A stretch of 64,000 bases of DNA from a candidate division TM6 bacterium GW2011_GWE2_42_60 (GTDB lineage: Bacteria > Babelota > Babeliae > Babelales > Babelaceae). The position numbers and the translations under genes are program-made. The stretch's first letter is position 1. Each line of letters opens with the position of its first letter. Of this stretch, positions 33,348-41,391 are shown in pieces. Location of the stretch: positions 1-64,000 of the forward strand of contig LCEG01000001.1 in NCBI GenBank assembly GCA_000996275.1, given 5' to 3'. The notes beneath the pieces were generated by a model. That model did no database searches. It was not told where the DNA came from and saw nothing but the letters and a program-made list of their open reading frames with translations.

Positions 33348-34256
33348 CTACTTTTTTGTAGTATTCTGTACTTGCCCTGCAATAAGCATAGCATTACGCA
33401 TCTGCTCAGATAAATCAGTTAATGTACTGGGTGAATGTGGCAGTAAAATGGTGTTGGTTTGTGCATTGGCGCTTATATCTTTGAGGGTATCGAAATATTG
33501 AGTCATAAGAACGAGGAACATAACGTCATGTGCAGAAGTGCCGGGAATATGCTCTCGGAATTCATTGACCGATTTGCTTAGCCCTTCAATGATGGCTTCT
33601 CGTTGTGCTGCAATACCTTTACCGTGTAAAGCGTTGCTTTGGGCGGCGGCTTCAGCTGCTTTGACTGTTATGATACGCTCGGCTTCGCCTTTTTCAACCG
33701 CTGCAATACGTAACCGTTGTGCGGCGTTGATCTCATTCATTGAAATTTTGACCTTTTGGTCTGGTTCTATGTCAGTTACGAGTGATTTGAGAATTCCATA
33801 CCCAAAATCTTTCATGACCGATGTAATTTCATCTTTAACGGCAATGGCGATCTCATCTTTTTTTTCAAAGAGTTCGTCGAGTTTAAGGCGTGGTACGCGT
33901 GCTCGAACGACGTCAAAGACAAAGGATGTGATCTGTTGCTCGGGGTTTTTAAGTTTGTAAAACGCTTCGTACACATGTTCTTGAAACACGAAGTATTGGA
34001 CGGCAACGGTAACGTGCACAAAAACATTATCTTCCGTTTTTGTTTCTACTTTGACATCAAGTTGCGTGATACGCAGGCTTACTGCGCCTGCAATTGTCTC
34101 AATGAAAGGGATTTTAAAATTGAGTCCTGGATGTAGAATTTTGCTAAAACGTCCAAGGCGCTGAACAATCGTGGCTGTCTGTTCGTTTACCACCACCGTG
34201 CTCATGAAGAATAAGATAAGAGCGACGGAAGCGAGTGCAATAATGAGAGTTGTCAT
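33348..34256 (-). CDS. SPFH/stomatin-like membrane protein (slipin type)
   Basis: SPFH proteins assemble in membranes and often regulate proteases or organise microdomains. The 302-residue protein has one N-terminal membrane helix (LIIALASVALILFFMST), then the SPFH domain with VVVNEQTATIVQRLGRF, GLNFKIPFIETI and LDVKVETKTEDNVFV, and a long Ala/Glu-rich coiled coil (EAERIITVKAAEAAAQ). The ATG at 34256 is chosen because AAGGGAA precedes it and the helix follows at once; a longer frame to 34322 would start with TTG. It is upstream of the RING-WD40 gene in one unit. Confidence 0.9.
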   Translation of the reverse strand: MTTLIIALASVALILFFMSTVVVNEQTATIVQRLGRFSKILHPGLNFKIPFIETIAGAVSLRITQLDVKVETKTEDNVFVHVTVAVQYFVFQEHVYEAFYKLKNPEQQITSFVFDVVRARVPRLKLDELFEKKDEIAIAVKDEITSVMKDFGYGILKSLVTDIEPDQKVKISMNEINAAQRLRIAAVEKGEAERIITVKAAEAAAQSNALHGKGIAAQREAIIEGLSKSVNEFREHIPGTSAHDVMFLVLMTQYFDTLKDISANAQTNTILLPHSPSTLTDLSEQMRNAMLIAGQVQNTTKK

Positions 34257-34390
34257 AGGCGTAAATTCCCTTGAGTTTAGAAATAAGGCTTTTACTACAT
34301 CAGTCTGAGCATAGTCTTGCAATGCAAATTGGGCAAGTGAGGTTTTTTGCCTAATTAATAGAGGTGTAGGGGAGATTGTTTGGCGTGTGT

Positions 34391-34534
34391 TTACTGTGAA
34401 ACAGTAAGATTAAAGTCGAGGTCCTTGTCGTCTGGATCGATCCACTCTGTTTTATAAAGAGCGAACTCTGGCTCCTGGAAAATATTTTCAAGATGCTTCT
34501 TATTGTCAACTTCATCGGTTAGGTGTTGTGTGTT
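34391..34534 (-). pseudogene. In-frame coding remnant just after the stop of the NUDIX gene
   Basis: Directly after the TAA of the NUDIX gene at 34535, the same frame stays open for 47 more codons and then ends in TAA at 34391. Its translation is acidic and protein-like (for example HLENIFQEPEFALYKTEWID and PDDKDLDFNLTV). It has no start codon of its own. Either the NUDIX protein lost a C-terminal tail through a stop mutation, or this is the end of another decayed gene. Confidence 0.45.
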
Positions 34535-35014
34535 TTAAGATAAAGAAGCCTCTGTCTCTTGGAGATAGCATTTGCCATCAAAATACGCTTTTAGGATCTT
34601 GTTGTGGGGCGGAAAGATGTTGGCGGGCAGATCAGTTTGCTGAAAAAAGCGCCATTCATAACATAAATGTGGCTCGTTGCACCGTATTTCACCAGAAAAT
34701 TCTTTAACCAAAAAAGAAACATGGACGTAGTGTCCTCGATAATTAAGGTTGTCGGTAATGATGATTGGGTGCAAAGAAAGTGCTTCTATATCCAATTCTT
34801 CACGTAGCTCGCGTCGTGCACATTCAATAAGCGTTTCGCCGTATTCAAGATGCCCTCCCGGCAGCCCCCAGGTTCCTTCTCCATAGCAGTTTTTGCGTTT
34901 TCCCAATAATAGTGCGTTGTCACGTACCACAAAAAGTTCACACCCAATTTTAATGGAATCTGAGGAAATGGAGGTTATGGAGGGAATGGAGGTGATAGAG
35001 GTCATGGAGGTCAT
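34535..35014 (-). CDS. NUDIX hydrolase with a repetitive N-terminus
   Basis: The 159-residue protein carries a complete NUDIX box, GGHLEYGETLIECARRELRE followed by ELDI, after WGLPGG. The ATG at 35014 is chosen because GGAAG lies 8 bases upstream; the longer frame to 35128 begins with TTG and overlaps the promoter of the divergent gene. The first 18 residues are a run of Met/Ile-Thr-Ser triplets, encoded by a 9-base tandem repeat (ATGACCTCC and variants). The family is close in pattern to MutT-like dNTP hydrolases, but the substrate is uncertain. An in-frame remnant follows its stop. Confidence 0.85.
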   Translation of the reverse strand: MTSMTSITSIPSITSISSDSIKIGCELFVVRDNALLLGKRKNCYGEGTWGLPGGHLEYGETLIECARRELREELDIEALSLHPIIITDNLNYRGHYVHVSFLVKEFSGEIRCNEPHLCYEWRFFQQTDLPANIFPPHNKILKAYFDGKCYLQETEASLS

Positions 35015-35121
35015 GGGATTCTTCCAGGTATAGCTATTTATGGGATAGGAGTCTATTTTTGCAGCATAACAAAAAAGAAAGAATTTGGTTTTTTTAAAAC
35101 GCGTCACACCCAATTTTATGA

Positions 35122-35150
35122 TTGACAAATATGTAAAGTTTTGCTTTAAT
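35122..35150 (+). promoter_or_regulatory. Probable sigma-70 promoter of the 712-residue exported protein
   Basis: TTGACA (35122-35127), a 17-base spacer and TTTAAT (35145-35150) stand 44 bases before the start codon at 35195. Confidence 0.6.
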
Positions 35151-35194
35151 TATCTGTATAGATAATTAGTTTTTCTAATGAAAAAAAGTGTTAT

Positions 35195-37333
35195 ATGAAA
35201 AAAATTCTTGTAAGTTTTGTTGCTTTGCTTTTATGTGGACTGGCTCAAGGTGCCAATAATGGCGCTGAAAAAATTGAGAGCAAAGAGATTTTTAGTAAAA
35301 AAAGTTTTGAGCTGAATATTCCTGGCATTATCCAGAAGCTTGAAGAAAAAGATCAGACTCTTTTGTTGGATGTTTTTATTGATCGTATCAAGTTTTTCAT
35401 TCTGGTCCTGACTCGCAATCATGCGATTGATGATGTGTTTGATAAAGGTTGTTACAAGATACAAAAAAGAATAAAGAAAAAACTTGCTCTCTTGAGTGCA
35501 GATGCCTTGATGGCTCTTGATCAGATAGATGTTCTGACTAATAAAACCTCGCCTCATTATAATATGAAGCTTATTAACTCCTATATGGAGCTCTGTTCAG
35601 ATGTCGCAAAAAAACTAGAACGAACCCAAAATAAAAAAATCAAAGAAATATTTAAAAATTGTGCAACTGCTGATTCTGCTCTGTCGCGTGCTGCTGCTAA
35701 GAGTTCCTTTTATATGCTCAAGGCTGCGCCACTCAATGATCAAGGGAAGTTTGATTTCGACCTCGTTGTCACTGCTTCTTCCAAAGAATTTAAAAAACAG
35801 ATGATGTATGAAAAACTTAAAAAAACCAAGATGCTTGAGTTGGTTATGACGACTATTGAAAAAAGTGAAACGCCTGAAATTATACAATTTATAAAGGGAA
35901 CACAAGAGTACAAGGATGCTAAAGAAGCATTTGATTTTTTGGCTAAGAATTATGAAAATTTTGAAGAATCTCTTACGGCTTCCGTGGAGCAGTGGGTGCC
36001 TATGCTCGATCTCTACAGCTCGGTTATAACTACGCTGTGCTCTTTTTTACATAAACATAGTCAAAAAGTAATTCTTATTCTTAAAGATCTCTGTTTAATT
36101 GGTGGTAAAGACAATAATGATCTAAATAAAGTCCAGCTTAATCTGGACAATCTAAACGTTTTAAAAGCTCTTTTGACAAATACGGTCAAAAATACCAAAG
36201 GGGCTCTTGACCTGCCTCTTGACCGGGTAATGTATAAGCTTCTTTTGAGTAATCTGGTAAAACAGACACCAGGACTCTTCTTTCTTTTTTGGGGTGGATT
36301 TATTGAGGATATTCCTTCTGATTATATTGGGGATATTGACAGCATAGTACCAACAACTGATCGTGACTTTGCAGTGAAAATCAATCAAAACCATTATCTT
36401 GTTGATTTTATTGATTTTTTGATTGACTGCTTAGATGAAAAAGAAATCAAGCTGCTATCGCAGACGGATTCTGTTCCTGTGAAAAAAGTTAATAAAACCA
36501 TTAAACAAGAGCTCGTTTTTTCAAAGAATACTGGTCATCACAAAAATATATTCCACAAAAAACCGTATCAAGAAAAGAGCGATACCTGCTTTTCTGGTAT
36601 AGAAAAAAATGAAAATACAACAACAACGACAACGACGACAACGTCAACTTCTTGTGCGTCTTCTCCTCAAGAGACTGAAATAAAAATACAAGAGAATAAG
36701 AGAGATAGTGCTCTTGATATGGTGGTAAAAAAGGTTCGGCGTTTTCTTAAAAAGAGGTCTTCTGACTTTTTTGAATTCGACAAGAAGTCAGTGTTACGAG
36801 TGCGTTCATCCAATTTTTTTAATGCGTTCATTGTCTCTCAGAAAAACGATGAAAATACTATGACCATTGTACCTAAATCAATCGATTTTAGTGATGCTAA
36901 AGATTGTGATGGCTTCCATAAGGCTGCAATTCTTGCTTTTAAGAATGAAAATATCTTAAAACAATGTTCTTTTTTTAATATTCAAAAAACTGATGATAAT
37001 ACTCTGAAAAGTCTTAGCAAAGATTTTAAAATTACTTTTCAAAAAAACACTGCATTTGTTGCACTTCTGCCCTGTTTTATAAAACTGACCCGTTGCGATG
37101 CAAAAAAAACATTCAAAGATATTTGTAAAAAGCTGAGCCAAAGACAGAACTTTAACACAGATATACTTGGTCTTGGAAATCATACAGGTGCACTTGTGAT
37201 GCTTCTTGAAAATCATCGCTTTTCAGAACAGACAGGTCTTAGTTGGTATTGTTCTCATCTCTTTTTTCATGAAGATGCTGAAACAAAACTCTTTCACCAG
37301 AACTATAAAAACAAAGACTTTAAAAATACTTGA
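35195..37333 (+). CDS. Large exported protein of unknown function
   Basis: 712 residues beginning with a signal peptide (MKKILVSFVALLLCGLAQGA). The first 430 residues are helix-rich and basic. A low-complexity linker follows near residue 475 (a run of eight Thr encoded by ACA/ACG codons), and then a C-terminal part (about 510-710) with more strands and a pattern ending in a hydrophobic core and His/Cys residues (WYCSHLFFH). The C-terminal part might be a separate domain, but I do not recognise it. A promoter fits upstream at 35122-35150. No terminator is visible after it. Confidence 0.7.
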   Translation: MKKILVSFVALLLCGLAQGANNGAEKIESKEIFSKKSFELNIPGIIQKLEEKDQTLLLDVFIDRIKFFILVLTRNHAIDDVFDKGCYKIQKRIKKKLALLSADALMALDQIDVLTNKTSPHYNMKLINSYMELCSDVAKKLERTQNKKIKEIFKNCATADSALSRAAAKSSFYMLKAAPLNDQGKFDFDLVVTASSKEFKKQMMYEKLKKTKMLELVMTTIEKSETPEIIQFIKGTQEYKDAKEAFDFLAKNYENFEESLTASVEQWVPMLDLYSSVITTLCSFLHKHSQKVILILKDLCLIGGKDNNDLNKVQLNLDNLNVLKALLTNTVKNTKGALDLPLDRVMYKLLLSNLVKQTPGLFFLFWGGFIEDIPSDYIGDIDSIVPTTDRDFAVKINQNHYLVDFIDFLIDCLDEKEIKLLSQTDSVPVKKVNKTIKQELVFSKNTGHHKNIFHKKPYQEKSDTCFSGIEKNENTTTTTTTTTSTSCASSPQETEIKIQENKRDSALDMVVKKVRRFLKKRSSDFFEFDKKSVLRVRSSNFFNAFIVSQKNDENTMTIVPKSIDFSDAKDCDGFHKAAILAFKNENILKQCSFFNIQKTDDNTLKSLSKDFKITFQKNTAFVALLPCFIKLTRCDAKKTFKDICKKLSQRQNFNTDILGLGNHTGALVMLLENHRFSEQTGLSWYCSHLFFHEDAETKLFHQNYKNKDFKNT

Positions 37334-37407
37334 CAAGCAGAAAAGATTTTAATAGTCTTAAAAACGTTGTAATAGCAACACTTATCATTTTTAGGAGGAT
37401 TGATCCT

Positions 37408-37539
37408 ATGGATCGTTTATCGCGTATTTATGCGCAAAGCCTGATGGCACAAGCATTGAGTGTCCTTACTTTAGTCGACTGCAAAAAATCGATTCAACCT
37501 CTCTTCTTTTCGCCTTTAACGGCTCTTTCTTGGCGCTAG
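37408..37539 (+). CDS. Short ORF with a strong ribosome binding site, candidate leader peptide
   Basis: The ATG at 37408 is preceded by AGGAGG (37393-37398), the best ribosome binding site in the neighbourhood. The 43-residue product starts MDRLSRIYAQSLMAQALSVL and ends in a single Trp-Arg. Its stop codon lies in the loop of a small hairpin (GCGCT/AGCGC, 37533-37537 with 37542-37546). It lies 154 bases before the ABC importer operon, so it may be a leader peptide that regulates it; a real small protein is also possible. Confidence 0.45.
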   Translation: MDRLSRIYAQSLMAQALSVLTLVDCKKSIQPLFFSPLTALSWR

Positions 37540-37653
37540 TCAGCGCATAATTATCTACTTACCCTTATTTTTTGTCACTGCTTAAGAGCGGCAAGCTTTT
37601 TTGCATACAATTTGTTCAAAATAGAGTGATGGGTCAAAAAAACCCTGATATGG

Positions 37654-37686
37654 GCACCTCTGTGTCCACACACAACAGAGAGGTGC
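37654..37686 (+). promoter_or_regulatory. Hairpin that covers the ribosome binding site of the ABC operon's first gene
   Basis: GCACCTCT (37654-37661) pairs perfectly with AGAGGTGC (37679-37686). An inner GTGT/ACAC pair (37662-37665 with 37670-37673) can extend the fold. The right arm contains GAGGTG, the ribosome binding site of the permease gene, ending 8 bases before its ATG at 37694. The mRNA can therefore hide the site, which suggests translational control of the importer. Confidence 0.6.
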
Positions 37687-37693
37687 AATCGCT

Positions 37694-38566
37694 ATGTTGA
37701 ATATATTAATTGTAGTTGTTGAACAGTTTTTTTTATACCTTCCCCTTGTGATAGGGGCATTTGTCTCGTTTTCGCTCCTTAAGATTCCCAATCTCTGCCT
37801 AGAAGCGGCTTTTTTGGTGGGGGCAATCGGTAGTCATCTGGTTCTTGAAGCTATACCGGCCCTACCGCTGGTCATAAAGCTATTGATGGGAACTGTTGTT
37901 GGGTTTGCGGGAGGCGCGCTTGTAGGCTTTGTTTGTGGACTAATTATCACACGTGGGCTTATTGCACATCTACTCGCTAATATCGTCACAGTGGGTCTAT
38001 TCAGCGGCATAAGCCTCTTTTTAATCGGGGGCTCATTTACTGCCATTGGACAGCATGAATCTGGGCTTACGCTTATACCCTGTGCCCAACATCCAGAATT
38101 TTTCATGAGCAGTATTATTGCGATTTTATGCGGTGCATGCATGGTCTATCTGCTTACCACGCCGCTTGGTAAGAGTATTGTGGTCTATGGGAATAACCCA
38201 TCGTTCTTTGAGCAACATCGTATGTCAACGTCCTCTGTCCTTATGGCTGGTATTATTCTCAGCAACGCTTTTGCCGGTGTAAGTGGTTTTCTTATCTCCC
38301 AAACGAATGGATTTATCGATATAAACTCATCTGCAGGGCTTGTATTACTCTGTCTTACGGCTCTTGTTTTTGGTAAGAAGACACGAGGGATCCTACAACC
38401 GTTTGTGGGGCTCCTGCTCTTTTGTATCGCTCAGCAGATATTGCTTATTATCGGGCTTAATCTTGCTTATTTTACGTCAATTTCATCACTACTGCTTCTC
38501 TCTGTCATGATACTCGCGCGTGATAAGACGGTTAGATCAGTACCAACCGATCAATTAGGAGTTTAG
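37694..38566 (+). CDS. ABC importer permease (BPD_transp_2 type, TrpY-like)
   Basis: The 290-residue protein consists of about nine hydrophobic helices with the layout of the branched-chain/TrpXYZ-like permease family, including the Gly-rich GFAGGALVGFVCGLII segment and the cytoplasmic coupling region LTTPLGKSIVVYGNNPSFFE. Together with the ATPase and the solute-binding protein downstream it makes a complete importer. The pairing with an ABC_sub_bind-type protein suggests an amino-acid-like (perhaps aromatic) substrate, which is inference. First gene of a five-gene operon; its ribosome binding site lies in a hairpin. Confidence 0.85.
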   Translation: MLNILIVVVEQFFLYLPLVIGAFVSFSLLKIPNLCLEAAFLVGAIGSHLVLEAIPALPLVIKLLMGTVVGFAGGALVGFVCGLIITRGLIAHLLANIVTVGLFSGISLFLIGGSFTAIGQHESGLTLIPCAQHPEFFMSSIIAILCGACMVYLLTTPLGKSIVVYGNNPSFFEQHRMSTSSVLMAGIILSNAFAGVSGFLISQTNGFIDINSSAGLVLLCLTALVFGKKTRGILQPFVGLLLFCIAQQILLIIGLNLAYFTSISSLLLLSVMILARDKTVRSVPTDQLGV

Positions 38567-38568
38567 TT

Positions 38569-39312
38569 ATGAACAAAGACTTAAAACAGAACTATTTTTC
38601 GATAGATAATCTCTCGTTTCGTTTTGCCGCTGAACAGCCGCTCTTTTTTGAAGCTCTTAACTTTCGGGTACCAGCATCATCACTGAGCTTTATTCGTGGT
38701 AGAAACGGTGTCGGAAAATCGCTCTTATTCAGGTTAATAAGCGGGGTTGTCAATGCCAACGAGATAATTATGGGAAATATTTCTCTGAAAGACAGCTCAT
38801 ACACTCTCTCGGCTGGTTTGTCGCTTCCGTTGGCCTACCAAACCCAGGTGCATGTAGTAAACCAAAAGTTTGATCTCATGCTTGCTGATCGATTTTCGTT
38901 TATCGAAAATCTTAAACTCGCACAGATGCCACGATACCCCGGTTTGCGCACACCAAGAATTGATCCTGTTATACCTGAGGCATTATATTCACTCAATATC
39001 GACTTTAACCGACCAGTCCACCTTTTATCAGGAGGCCAACGTCAAATACTCGCCACAACAATGGCTATACAAAAACCAACCAGCGTTCTACTCCTCGACG
39101 AACCGACCGCAGCACTCGATGATCAGAATGCACAAGCGGTTATGGAATTTTTGCAGATGCTCACGCATACAACAGGGCTGGTGACTATTGTCATTAGCCA
39201 TGACCGAGAACTTATTGAGCGCTTTTCAGCAGACTACTATTTCGAACTTTCAGCTGACCAAAAAACAGGTGTCCGCACGCTGAAAAAACAATCACTACCA
39301 TTTTTATTCTAA
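38569..39312 (+). CDS. ABC importer ATP-binding protein
   Basis: The 247-residue ATPase has Walker A GRNGVGKS, signature LLSGGQRQILATTMAI, Walker B VLLLDEPTAALDD and H-loop VISHDREL. It starts 2 bases after the permease stop, with GGAG inside the end of that gene, so the two are translationally close. It energises the same importer. Confidence 0.92.
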   Translation: MNKDLKQNYFSIDNLSFRFAAEQPLFFEALNFRVPASSLSFIRGRNGVGKSLLFRLISGVVNANEIIMGNISLKDSSYTLSAGLSLPLAYQTQVHVVNQKFDLMLADRFSFIENLKLAQMPRYPGLRTPRIDPVIPEALYSLNIDFNRPVHLLSGGQRQILATTMAIQKPTSVLLLDEPTAALDDQNAQAVMEFLQMLTHTTGLVTIVISHDRELIERFSADYYFELSADQKTGVRTLKKQSLPFLF

Positions 39313-39321
39313 GGAAAACCA

Positions 39322-40320
39322 ATGAAAAATCGTTATATTTTTATTACCCTGGCTCTTGTAGTCGCATGTTGCGCCATAGTTGTTTTTATGCAAAACAGTA
39401 CACCAGAACTGAAGACCGAGAAATCTCATTTTAAAGTTGCCATTCTTTCGCCGGCAGTACATCCGAGTCTTGAAAAAATCGCAAAGGCCTATAGCAGAAC
39501 GTTAAACGATTCACCCAATGCATCTTACTCTGTCACGATATTTAATGGTGCTGGAGATGGGCAACGTATGGCGCTCTTTGCAAACAAGTGTGTTAACGAT
39601 GATTTTGATGCCATCTTTACTATTGGCACTGGGGCTACACTGCTTATCAAGAATCTTCTTTTCAAGCATGCAAGCACAACTCCTCAGATCTTCACTGCCG
39701 TGTCGCATCCGGAGACTATGGGAATAACACAAGCTGCCGCCCACGTGACAGGGATTCTCGAAGAAAATGATTTCGACTTGCACATCGATCTTGTGTGTAA
39801 AATGTTACCAGCTTTAAAACGCTTTCTTTTAATCTACTGCCCAACGGGAGGCTCAAATCTTGAACAAGACAAAGAGTTGGTCGAAAGAAAGGTATCGAGC
39901 ATGGGCCACTTATTCAAAGCAGTCGCGATCTTCTCGCCAGCTGAAATACCGACGAAAACAACCGAAGCGATCAAGCAATCTGATATTGTTATGATCCTCA
40001 AAGACAATGTTGCGGTTTCGGGGCTTGATGGGCTTCTGAAACTCTGTAATAGATTTGAAAAGCCACTTATTGCTGGTGATCTTGATTCTGTAAATAGAGG
40101 AGCGCTTTCAGCTCTTGGTGTCGATGAAGAACAGTTTGGGATTGAAGGAGCCCGCCTTACTCGTCAGATACTTGAAAAGGGGAGCAAGCCTGAACGGTTG
40201 CCTTTTGCTCATGCAGGAAGATTTGTCTTGAAACTTAATGGCGAACAGTGCGCACGCCATCATATCGATGCAAAAAACATCGAGTCTATTCGCGCAAAAT
40301 ATACCGTAGAAACTATTTAG
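39322..40320 (+). CDS. ABC importer substrate-binding protein (ABC_sub_bind/TrpX-like)
   Basis: The 332-residue protein has an N-terminal signal or anchor (FITLALVVACCAIVVFMQ) and the two-lobed ABC_sub_bind pattern: KVAILSPAVHPSLEKI at the start of lobe 1, AIFTIGTGAT, then a hinge with RFLLIYCPTGGSNLEQD, IVMILKDNVAVSG, and a C-terminal lobe ending with the RLTRQILEKGSKP region. The family includes TrpX-type tryptophan/tyrosine importers. A Cys near the cleavage site could allow lipidation, but the lipobox is not convincing. AAGGA precedes the ATG. Confidence 0.88.
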   Translation: MKNRYIFITLALVVACCAIVVFMQNSTPELKTEKSHFKVAILSPAVHPSLEKIAKAYSRTLNDSPNASYSVTIFNGAGDGQRMALFANKCVNDDFDAIFTIGTGATLLIKNLLFKHASTTPQIFTAVSHPETMGITQAAAHVTGILEENDFDLHIDLVCKMLPALKRFLLIYCPTGGSNLEQDKELVERKVSSMGHLFKAVAIFSPAEIPTKTTEAIKQSDIVMILKDNVAVSGLDGLLKLCNRFEKPLIAGDLDSVNRGALSALGVDEEQFGIEGARLTRQILEKGSKPERLPFAHAGRFVLKLNGEQCARHHIDAKNIESIRAKYTVETI

Positions 40321-40344
40321 TTTGATTTTATAGGAGTTATTATC

Positions 40345-41391
40345 ATGAAAACCATATTTTTAACAAAACTAACGGCTTGTACAGCCTTTTTTGCGTTACT
40401 CTGCTTAACCACTTGTGAGGCCGTAATTACGGTCACTATTATTGACGAGAATAATAACGAGAGCATCACGAAAGCAATACCATCTGCCAAAGCACCCATC
40501 GGGGTCTTTGGAGCAACACCAAGTTATAAACATTACGGTGATTTCTATGAAACAGTCAAAAAACAGTATGGGTTTCTCTATGCAATAGATAAAAACGGCG
40601 ACAAAGCGATGGTAGACAAGGCAATTAGGAAACTTCAACCCACTAAGGCTGTTAGGAAGATCTTTAGACATCATCTGACAAATGACTTCAAAACAGCTCT
40701 GATGGATTTTGATTTTGATGACATACCAAGTGAGGCATTAAAAAAGTATGCCATTGCTCTTTTCTTTGCAACTGCAATCAATAAAACAGTGCTGAAAAAA
40801 AACATAACGGAATTATGTAAAAAAGCGTCAGAAAATGGGAAATTTTTAGTACATCTCTTCTTGCCTTCTTATTTCCAGGGGGTGGGAAATGAGAGTGTAG
40901 AAGATATACAACGTTTCTTGACCTGTTCGGCAACATACTACCAGCGCCTTTATAAAGAGATAGCAAAGGAGTTGCCGCAATTTGACCTTTCAATTACGAT
41001 CCTGATACCAAAAATCGCCTCCCTTATGAATGCCAAGATAGTCAAAAAAGACTTCGCCTTGCAAGCATCCGAAATACAAACACAGGAGCTTGTTGTGGCA
41101 AACGTACAGACTATTTTAGCTGCACTTGTGTCAAAAATTGGTACAACTGGATCTTATGCGTTCATCAACCATAATCAGGAACAGAACGAGAAAATCATCA
41201 AAGTTTTCTCAACCCACAACATAACTCCTTTGTCGGTACATTTCGAGACGCAGGGTGGAAAGATTTATAAGGATTTTACTCCCTACAATAACGGTGGCTC
41301 TACAAAAAGACATCTTGTAAACCAATTCTTTATCAACAAAAAAGTACATACATTCTTGGGTGCTGTTTTAAAACAAAATGAGAAAGAATAA
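40345..41391 (+). CDS. Exported protein of unknown function, fourth gene of the ABC operon
   Basis: 348 residues with a signal peptide (about 1-25, ending LTTCEA; LTTC could be a lipobox-like site). The body begins with PIGVFGATPSYKHYGDF and has a central segment LVHLFLPSYFQGVG ... ISITILIPKIASL-type strands. It aligns by eye with the next gene's product over about 100 residues (LPSYF/LPVYY; DIQRFL/TIERFL; LIPKI/LLPTR), so the two are paralogs. The gene is 24 bases after the solute-binding protein with a GGAG site, and the next gene overlaps it by one base (TAATG). An accessory role in the importer is inferred from position only. Confidence 0.75.
   Translation: MKTIFLTKLTACTAFFALLCLTTCEAVITVTIIDENNNESITKAIPSAKAPIGVFGATPSYKHYGDFYETVKKQYGFLYAIDKNGDKAMVDKAIRKLQPTKAVRKIFRHHLTNDFKTALMDFDFDDIPSEALKKYAIALFFATAINKTVLKKNITELCKKASENGKFLVHLFLPSYFQGVGNESVEDIQRFLTCSATYYQRLYKEIAKELPQFDLSITILIPKIASLMNAKIVKKDFALQASEIQTQELVVANVQTILAALVSKIGTTGSYAFINHNQEQNEKIIKVFSTHNITPLSVHFETQGGKIYKDFTPYNNGGSTKRHLVNQFFINKKVHTFLGAVLKQNEKE

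Noticed and set aside
37654-37686. Hairpin before the ABC operon as a transcription terminator
   Set aside because: The stem is followed by CAATCGCT and the start codon, with no T-run; its right arm is the ribosome binding site, so translational control fits better.
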